In this document: positions 57,228 through 64,000 of the stretch, in pieces
Numbering within the stretch: position 1 is the stretch's first letter
Layout: each line of letters opens with the position of its first letter
Assembly (NCBI RefSeq): GCF_947179515.1
Contig: NC_067473.1
Span: 123,615,909 to 123,679,908 of the forward strand
DNA from: Apodemus sylvaticus
Taxonomy: Eukaryota > Chordata > Mammalia > Rodentia > Muridae
Direction: 5' to 3'
DNA: 64,000 nt
The notes under the pieces: generated by a model
The model's database searches: none
Told to the model about the DNA's origin: nothing
What the model saw: the letters and a program-made list of their open reading frames with translations, nothing else
Made by a program: the position numbers and the translations under genes

Positions 57228-57256
<29 letters not shown>
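57177..57256. repeat. (TATC)12-(GTCT)7 compound microsatellite
   Basis: Twelve perfect TATC units at 57177-57224, a 4-bp 'gatt' joint, then seven perfect GTCT units at 57229-57256. Confidence 0.97.
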
Positions 57257-57260
<4 letters not shown>

Positions 57261-57287
57261 TCTACCTACTATAAACAACACAGCAGT

Positions 57288-57370
57288 GGGCTGGGCTGGG
57301 GAGGTAGCGCAGTGGCAGAGTGCCTGTCTAGCAGGGTGAAGTCCTGGGTTTGAACTCCAGTACCAGAGGG
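57288..57370 (+). mobile_element. ID-type SINE
   Basis: 'ggctggggaggtagcgcagt', then 'ggcagagtgcctgtctagca', then 'ggtttgaactccagtaccag', and an A-rich stretch. Its A and B boxes are recognisable. The 3' flank to about 57480 may include part of another SINE. Confidence 0.8.
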
Positions 57371-57774
57371 GAAAAAGAGAACAGGCATGTGAGCTCCAGA
57401 AGAGAGCCCTCTAGAAGGCAAGAACCAACTGCAGTGAGTTGGTCTCGGATCCACGCCCCAGCACACACACACAAAAACACATGGACCTGATTTAAAAAGA
57501 ATAATTACAAAAGAATGAAAGAGGAAAGAGTCCTGTGTCTAGAAATTTCATCTGGGATAACATTCGAATATTAGTACATTTCCTTCTAGTCTTCTTACAT
57601 ACTTGTAAATTTCATATGTATGTACTCATGTGTGTTTTATGACACATAACAGACACAAGAAAAGAAGACATAGAATGCATATGAAAATGGGGTCTCTGAA
57701 GTCTATCTGCTGAGTTTTGCTTACAGCCACCCCATCTTCTCTTTTTGGATCTCAAGTCTTTCTTCAACCTCCAT
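57371..57774. other. Unassigned sequence
   Basis: No element recognised beyond the possible SINE tail. Confidence 0.4.
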
Positions 57775-58240
57775 GATTGTGATTATGATTGTGATTGTGA
57801 CTGTGAGTATGTGTGTTTGGCGAATGAGGTGTGTATGTGTATGGTGTGTGGTGTGGTGTTTTATGTGTATGTATGTGGTATGTGTATATGGTACATGTGA
57901 GTATATGGTGTGTGGTGTGTATGTGTGTGGTGTGTATGTGTGTGGTGTGTATGTATGTGGTGTATATGTGTGTGGTATATATGATATGGTGTGTATGTGG
58001 TATGTATGAGCATGATGTGGTGTGTGTATGTATGATATGGTGTGTATATGTGTGTATGTATGATGTGGTGTGTATGTGGTATATGTATGTGTGTGGTATG
58101 TATGTATGTGGTGTATGTGTATGATGTGGTGTGTATGTGGTGTGTGTGTGTGTATGATGTGGTGGGTGTGTGGTGTATGAGTGTGTGGTATGTATGTGTG
58201 TGTGTATGTGTGTGTGTCTGTGTGTGGTGTATGTTTTATT
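57775..58240. repeat. TG-rich higher-order tandem array, 466 bp
   Basis: Built from interleaved 'tgtatgtgtgtggtg', 'tatgatgtggtg' and 'tatatggt' variants. The + strand carries almost no C. Open frames on + are pure low-complexity VCVCVVY-like sequence and are not genes. Confidence 0.95.
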
Positions 58241-58504
58241 CCCTAGCCCAGGCTGTTTTGCAACTCACTCACAATTGCTTTGTTCATTGCTCTGGTTCTA
58301 AGGGGCAAACCCAGCCTTGTTCATGTTGGGAAAGTGCCTTACTTCTGAGCTATTGTCCCAAGTCAAGCCTCTCCTTGCTCTTTTAGAAGTGACCCTCTTC
58401 CAAAGGCAGCTGTCAGTCATCTGACTCTGTAGGCCCAAGATCTCAGGCCATAAGACACTGACTGCTTCAGAACTGACCATGTGATCCAATCAGCGGTGAG
58501 GAGA

Positions 58505-58727
58505 GGTTTTTTGCTTTATTTTGTGTATGGGTGCTTTGCCTGACTGTATATTTGTGTGTCATATGTCTGCCTGGTACCCGGGTGGCCAGAAGGAAGTATC
58601 AAATCCTTGGAAGTGGAGTTACAGATGGTTCTGATCTGCCATATGGGAGGTGGGAATTGAACCTAGATCCTCTAGAAAAACAGCCAGTGGTACTCTTATA
58701 TACTGAGCCATTGTACTTTCCAGCACG
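58505..58727 (-). mobile_element. B2/B3-family SINE
   Basis: 'tttattttgtgtatgggtgc', then 'ggaggtgggaattgaaccta', then 'actgagccattgtactttcc', in reverse. Full length, moderately diverged. Confidence 0.82.
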
Positions 58728-58949
58728 GATGCAGAAGGCATTTAGTTGATTCAGGAGTTATAATGATGATGTCATCGCAGTGAGGCCTATGTATGGGAAA
58801 GATGTCACGTTAAGTGAGAAGCACCATGAGGGCTCATTGCTGATCAGTGGAGCACACTACTGTGGGCGGTGCCTGAACACAGCACAGCGTGTGCAGGTCC
58901 CAGTTCTTTAACACATTGTCTTTGCCTTTTGCAACACAAATAATACTAA

Positions 58950-59100
58950 TTTAAGATGGCGGTTTCACCTACATGTGGTAGCATGCAACTGTGTGTAAGT
59001 GAAATCCCAGCACTTGGGAGACAGAGGCATCAGAGTCGCACGTGTGACGTTAGCTTGGGCTAATAAGCAAGAGCCTGTTCAAAAAAATATTAAAAGAATA
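58950..59100 (+). mobile_element. Old B1-type SINE
   Basis: 'aaatcccagcacttgggaga' followed by 'cagaggcatcagagtcgcac', 'ggctaataagcaagagcctg' and an A-rich end. An extra 'tgtgtaagtg' stretch interrupts the head. Confidence 0.7.
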
Positions 59101-59464
59101 CTTTTCAATACCAATGTTTACTTAAGCAGTTGTTAAATAGTAACTTCTGTGTCAGATCATGAATGAGCTATCGGGGGAACTGACTGGGCCACTGGACAGT
59201 ATAGGGAAGGCATTAGAAGGTCACACAGGTCGATTGAACTTCTGTGCTTTGCAGCTGAAGGCACCAGGATAATCAAAAGTGACCGGTTTAATCTTTTCTC
59301 CAGCAGAGGGAGCACTTGCTGGTATGCTAATGAGTCTCCTATGGATTTTGATAGAATTAAAGATTTTGGTTTCTTCTGTGCAGAGAGGGTCTAAGCTCTG
59401 CATTTATAATAAGATCTCAGATGACACTGAGCTGCTGGCCCCGCTGTGAGTGGCACATCAGTGA

Positions 59465-59690
59465 CACTATAGTGATTGAGAGTATAGTTCTTGGTGTAAG
59501 GTATCACTAGGGTCTGAGAAAGCTTCTCAATGGTTGTGGCCTCAGCTTCCTCTATGGCAAAATACTACTTCATGACCTCCTTGTGAGGAGACAGAGAAAA
59601 GGATTCCCATAAGTTGCTCAGTGCAGCGGAAGCTCACCACCACCAGCACTACTGTAATTATTATATCCCTGGTATTATTATATATAACAT
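59465..59690 (+). mobile_element. MIR SINE, long copy
   Basis: 'tatagtgattgagagtatag' (tRNA-like head), then 'ctcagcttcctctatggcaa', later 'agttgctcagtgcagcggaa' and 'gtaattattatatccc'. Nearly full length for a MIR. Confidence 0.82.
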
Positions 59691-60114
59691 ACTATATATT
59701 TTATTTTCATGAAAGTAAAAATTATTATATATATGTGTGCCAGGATATATTTTATATCCTGAGGTATTGTATGCCTCAGTCCCTTACTTCACAGTTTACA
59801 ATATTCAAAGCATAGATTTCTGGATCTACCAGAGACCTTAGGAAGTAAAAGTCTCAGAGGAGAAACACGGAAAGCAGCATTTTCAGCAGGCAGTGAAAAG
59901 AAACTTAATGTATGCAGTGAGGACCTTGGGTTGAGGGGTGAGGGAGAGATGACTCTTCAGACACCGAGAGACAAACAAGAATGTAAAGGACAGAATATTA
60001 TCGGGGCAGCTTCACGATGCTTGGCGATAGCTCTGTCAGGGGAGGGGCCGTTTACCCACATCTGTTTATCATTAGGCTATAGATTAAAATGAAAGAGGTG
60101 AGCAGGGAACTTAC
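59691..60114. other. Unassigned sequence
   Basis: AT-rich left half. The right half has higher GC up to the candidate exon. Confidence 0.4.
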
Positions 60115-60209
60115 CTTAGTTATGAAACTCGCACCTCCAGGCCAGTGCCTGAGGACGGAGTACACTTCCCACAGTAACCGCCGCATTTCCCTACGACCCG
60201 GGTACCATC
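60115..60209 (-). other. Candidate exon on the minus strand (weak)
   Basis: On the minus strand, 95 bases lie between the acceptor-like 'tgttttcgcag' (AG at 60211-60210) and a consensus-perfect donor AAG|GTAAGT (junction 60115/60114). One phase is open throughout (31 codons after a 2-nt partial codon); another is open for 29 codons to a TAA near the donor. The segment is unusually CpG-rich for its surroundings. No domain is recognised. It could be coding, a UTR or lncRNA exon, or chance. Confidence 0.25.
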
Positions 60210-60424
60210 CTGCGAAAACAGGTATCATCTTAGATGACTTGTGAAGTTACTGTTTCGGGGCTTGCAATGGTTTTTAGGGAGAGTAATTCTTGTACTATAG
60301 TGTATTGAAATGAAACTCAAAACACTCATAATGTTCTAATTGCATAGGTCAGGCTCACAGGGTCAAATACAGACCACCATCTGTTTCCGGATGACCTAAA
60401 AGCAAGAGTAGCATTTGCAATGTA

Positions 60425-60590
60425 GTTTGTCTGAGACGAAGCAAGGGGCTTGCTATATATCCAGGCTCGTTCAACCTCCTGGGTATGGGATTATAGGTAT
60501 ACATCTCCATGGCTGGTTAGTTTATTATAAGTATATATCTCCAGGCTTGGTTAGTTTATTATAGGTATAAATCTCCATACCTGGTTTGTT
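60425..60590 (-). mobile_element. B1 SINE with triplicated terminal part
   Basis: Reverse B1 remnant ('gggcttgctatatatccagg', then 'ttcaacctcctgggtatggg'). Its outer part is present about three times as a 34-bp tandem repeat (units 60490-60523, 60524-60557, 60558-60587). Confidence 0.7.
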
Positions 60591-60860
60591 TTGCCTTTCT
60601 ACAGAGTTGAGAAAAGCTATGAGGAGTGTATCTTGACACCTAAAAATTGTATAAGATTCAAATTTTGGCATAACCAGCATCACTCATGTACCTCAAGCTT
60701 ATAGCTGCTTTCGTGGTGTCCTAAGAGGGATGAGCAGTTTCTAGCTTCAAGCTACTGCTCAGTACACTGTGGCTCCCAGTAACACACCTCCAGCTCAGCT
60801 GGGTTGTGAGGTGCATTGCTAGGTCATACCATCTTCATTATTTTCTTACTCCAATTGTGA

Positions 60861-61180
60861 TGGTAAATCTTCATCGTCACCTTGTCTGGATTTAGAATCA
60901 TCTAGAAATGTACTTCTGTTTATGTCTCAGAGGAGGGAACACCCACTCCAACTACAGGCTCAGAGCTCAGGCTGAGTCAGAGCGGGGAAGAGTCAGGGAA
61001 ACGTGAGCTCCCCATTCATCTTTGTTTTCTGGCTGTGGATATAATGTGACTGCCGCCTTGCCTCTTGCTCCCGTCACCACGATGGACGCTGCACCTTCAG
61101 ACAGCCAGAATAAGCCCTTCTTTTTTTCAGTTGGCTTTATTGGGCATTTCGTGACAGCATGGGACAGAGTTACTAATGCA
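60861..61180 (+). mobile_element. LTR-like rodent repeat (MaLR-like)
   Basis: 'tggtaaatcttcatcgtcac' to 'agagttactaatgca', with 'gtggatataatgtgactgcc' and 'accacgatggacgctgcacc' inside. TG...CA ends. The 3' part is like that of MaLR LTRs (for example 4615-4969). No target duplication is obvious. Confidence 0.65.
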
Positions 61181-61889
61181 GGAGTCCATTGGACTGTGAT
61201 ACATCAAGAAAAAGATGAGGGCAGGGGGCTTTAAATGTCCTGCTTTTTAAGATACTGGGGCATGTGGGGTGTTCTGTGACCAAGTTTAGACAACAAATTA
61301 TTGTGTTTATCACTCAACAGCATTATGAGTGTGCTTAAGTAAAAAATAAATAAACAGACACCTACATCCCCACAGTAAGCACTTGTCACAATATTTCCAA
61401 CTTAGGAGAAAGCCTCCATCAAAATGTAGAAAATTTAAGATAGAACATCAACACAGCGTAGTTTGCTCACAAAATCAAAAAGTAGGAATAGGTATATTCC
61501 ATGTGCCCCAATTCTTATCAAAATAAGAAAAATAATTTACCCGCTGAGTTAACTATATTTATTTTAACAGCAAGAATGGAAGAAGCATGTGCAGGGGAAA
61601 CAAACCAGCGTAAGGAAATCAGCTCTTGAAGGGAAGAAGGGGCTCTTGAAAGTGACTGAGAATGGGAGTCAGGCCGTTAGCCAGTGAGGAGCAAGGCAGA
61701 TTATTTTGTGTAGTTTTTCTTTGGCTTCTGATGAGTCAAAAGATTCTGCTGTTTATTCAAGGAGACACTACTCACTAGGATAAATGTGTGTGTACTGTCT
61801 CTGAGGAGCAGACTTGGATAGACAGATCTCCAAGATGTGGAGAATGAACCACAGCAGAGGGATAGAGAGACTCCCCGGAGTTGACACCA
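61181..61889. other. Unassigned sequence
   Basis: No element recognised. Confidence 0.4.
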
Positions 61890-62060
61890 CAAAGTACCCA
61901 ACAGAAGCAACTCAAAAGAGGAGGCAGAGTTTATTTAGAGCCCCAGTTTGATAGGACAGCCTGTCATGTGGGGATACACGTGGCAGCAGGGAAGTAAGGC
62001 CTGGGGCCAGGGGGCCCTGGGACCAGGAAAAGGCCTGGAGCAAGAGTCAGGCTGAAGCGT
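61890..62060 (-). mobile_element. MaLR-like LTR fragment
   Basis: 'gcaactcaaaagaggaggca', then 'gtttatttagagccccagtt', then 'cctgtcatgtggggatacac' recall the 3' part of a rodent MaLR LTR in reverse. Confidence 0.5.
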
Positions 62061-62433
62061 GTACAAACCCCTGAAATCATCCCGAGATCTGCAGTAGTAG
62101 GATTGCTTCCCCACCCCCACCCCTGTACCACCTCTTCGCCCCTGCCTTGGACCAGCATGTCCTGATGCACACAGCCCTGTGTCTCCTGCCCTTGCCTCAG
62201 CAGAGGTCACATAGCCAGGAAGGGGAGGGGTGGTGGGTGGTGGTGAAGCTCCCTTTCCCCTTATAAGGTTGTGTCCACCAGCACCTGGAATTCTTTCCTA
62301 TGTAAATGAGGCATTCCCAGCCTCCTGGCCCCAGCCCATTCATCCTGATAGCCCAGACCCACCCCTCAAAAGTTTAAGTAGTCTTTGTTTCCCCCCCCCC
62401 CATAAACTGAACCAGTTCTTGGAAGCTGTCCCT

Positions 62434-62435
<2 letters not shown>
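62061..62435. other. Unassigned, with a C-run at 62391-62401
   Basis: GC-richer than average. No element assigned. Confidence 0.4.

Positions 62436-62470
<35 letters not shown>
62436..62470. repeat. (TG)n microsatellite
   Basis: About 17 uninterrupted TG units. Confidence 0.97.
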
Positions 62471-62472
<2 letters not shown>

Positions 62473-63186
62473 TTACCTGTGCACTCACACCCAGCCATGT
62501 CAGCCAAGCTTCCCTCCCTCCAGGCCAGCCTAGTGTGAGTGTAGAGGGGTGAGGCAGTACGGCATTCACAGTCAGGAAGCAGGGGTGGGGGGGAGAAGGG
62601 GGTAGGAGGAGAGAGGGAGGGAGGGAGAACGAGCACTGGTCCCCAGCTCACGGTCTTCCTTTCCTCCAGTTTTAGGACTAGTTTTGGTGAGACCTAGAGT
62701 CCAAACACTTGACTTATTCTATTGTAATGGTCAAGAGTTGAACAGCAGCCAATATTTTGAATAAGCTTTTTGAGGTCAGAGATGAGAATAAAATCTGTTC
62801 CCGGTCACTACAAGTGAACCCTCAGTGGCTTTGAACATTAGCTTTGCTACCAATAAGAAACTTAGCCTATGACGGAGGGAGGCGATCCTAATGGGTAACA
62901 CTTGTCCTATGTTTAAGTAATACGGTTTAAATACCAAGCAGTGTTAAGCCTTTTAAACCCTCTTCCCGGGCCATCACAAGTTAAGACAAGTAGATAAATC
63001 TCTATTCCATGCACACAGTGATTGTGTTTCCTAAGCACAAACTGCAGACCCAAAAGTGTGACCTGGACTTTGCTGTGTGGAGGACATAACTTTCATATTT
63101 CAAAATCTATTTAACCAGGCCGTTTAACAAGATGCTTCTGTCTAACTTTCAGTTGTAAATGATGAATGGAAGATCAGGTATCGGGG
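62471..63186. other. Unassigned, with a G-rich purine patch at 62580-62630
   Basis: The patch reads 'aggggtggggggg' then 'agggggtaggagg' and similar. Nothing else is recognised. Confidence 0.4.
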
Positions 63187-63380
63187 TGCAGGAGAGATGG
63201 CTTAGCAGTTACAGGTGCTCCCTGTGCTCCATCGCCCACAGCAGCAGCCCACACTGGCCTGTAACTGCAGCTTCACGGAATCCGAGATGGTCTAGCCTCC
63301 TTGAGCTCCTGCACACATCTGGCAAGTAAAGTCCATGCAGGCGGGTGCACACTCATAAACAAAACTCTAAGCTCTGCAGA
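63187..63380 (+). mobile_element. B2 SINE
   Basis: Forward B2: 'ggtgcaggagagatggctta' followed by 'gcagttacaggtgctccctg', later 'ctggcctgtaactgcagctt' and 'ctcctgcacacatctggcaa'. Full-length type with a diverged tail. Confidence 0.85.
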
Positions 63381-63713
63381 CAAGCAAGCACCAGAAGAAA
63401 ACTCCAGTAGTCTTACAAATGCCTGACAGACACGAGCATGCGTAATTAAAATTGTAGAGTTGTGAAGAGGTAACTGCTTGGCAATGACTGTCTACGTAAA
63501 AAGGCATTCAGCAACACAAAAGGTAAGATCTCCTTCCCATCAGCATTAATAGACAAATGTTTATCATAAATTTTGATACTAGAAAACACTAGTGAAACAA
63601 AATATTTTCCTTCTCCAATATTCCATTAATCCCTTGGTAGATTTGTGTTAAAAATGTTACTCAGTCATTTCTATCTTTAGGATTCAACTAGTAACATTTA
63701 AGAAAAAAATTTA

Positions 63714-63714
<1 letters not shown>

Positions 63715-63765
<51 letters not shown>

Positions 63766-63770
63766 TGTGT
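63715..63770. repeat. (CT)n-(GT)n compound microsatellite
   Basis: About 17 CT units (63715-63748) change directly to about 11 GT units (63749-63770). Confidence 0.97.
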
Positions 63771-63910
63771 ATGCACACTCAAGTGCACAGGCCAGTAGAG
63801 GCATCAGATCATCCTGGGACTGGAATTAGAGATGGTGGCACACCATCATGTGGATTCTAGGAATGAACCTGGAATAGCTGCTTTTAACCACTGAGCCATC
63901 TCTCCAGCCC
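63771..63910 (-). mobile_element. B2/B3-family SINE
   Basis: 'caagtgcacaggccagtaga', then 'ttctaggaatgaacctggaa', then 'accactgagccatctctcca', in reverse. The compound microsatellite forms its tail end. Confidence 0.85.
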
Positions 63911-64000
63911 AGGTAATAATATTTTTTGTGGATATCTGTACTCTCTCGATATGTACATACATATATTACATGTATATATAACTAATCCTGCCATTTGGCA

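Noticed and set aside
57773..58386. Val/Cys/Met/Tyr-rich 'membrane proteins'
   Set aside because: Direct translation of the TG-rich array in three phases.
1..64000. CRISPR arrays, operons, riboswitches or prophage systems
   Set aside because: The sequence is mammalian-type nuclear DNA. The tandem arrays lack the constant-repeat, unique-spacer pattern, and there are no bacterial gene structures.

Overview
The window looks like non-coding nuclear DNA from a murid rodent (mouse/rat type). The evidence is the repeat content: B1, B2/B3, B4 (ID-B1) and ID SINEs; young and old rodent LINE-1 copies, including Lx-like ones with a long 3' UTR; ORR1/MaLR-type LTRs; and very long CA/TG, GA and tetranucleotide microsatellites. 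These lie over an older mammalian layer of MIR, L2, MLT1, Tigger-like and hAT-Charlie remnants. I cannot fix the species. I find no protein-coding gene, rRNA, tRNA or CRISPR array that I can support. The open frames are short and come from L1 ORF2 remnants, from tandem repeats whose unit is a multiple of three, or from chance. The window is probably intergenic or a large intron.

Layout: 0-11 kb holds old fragments (hAT-Charlie, MIR, an MLT1 split by a MaLR LTR, an Lx 3' UTR piece, L2), an ORR1 LTR, B3, B1 and B4. At 12-13.3 kb a 5'-truncated L1 carries a second, 200-bp L1 nested inside it; both have visible target-site duplications. At 15.2-16.9 kb lies an internally deleted older L1, followed by a 27-bp minisatellite. 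From 17 to 41 kb the DNA is mostly unassigned, with scattered SINEs, MIR, L2, MER2-like and MLT1 remnants and a 24-bp minisatellite at 30.3 kb. At 18.7-19.3 kb two acceptor-like sites and a polyadenylation signal outline a weak candidate 3'-terminal exon.

At 41.87-42.19 kb there are 323 uninterrupted purines on the + strand. From 45.9 to 55 kb the region is dense in retrotransposons: a minus-strand L1 with a 15-bp duplication, an ERV-like LTR, four copies of one LTR-like family, an L1 3' end, and two consecutive Lx-like L1 copies. The last 9 kb has a Tigger-type DNA transposon with inverted ends, a TATC/GTCT compound repeat, a 460-bp TG-rich array, B1/B2/B3/ID copies, a MIR, a 34-bp triplication in a B1, and a candidate minus-strand exon.

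The parts do not form a gene system. What can be read is the history of insertions (TSDs, nesting order, internal deletions) and several sequences likely to adopt non-B DNA. Repeat families were assigned by eye from remembered consensus patterns, so subfamily names and outer boundaries are approximate.
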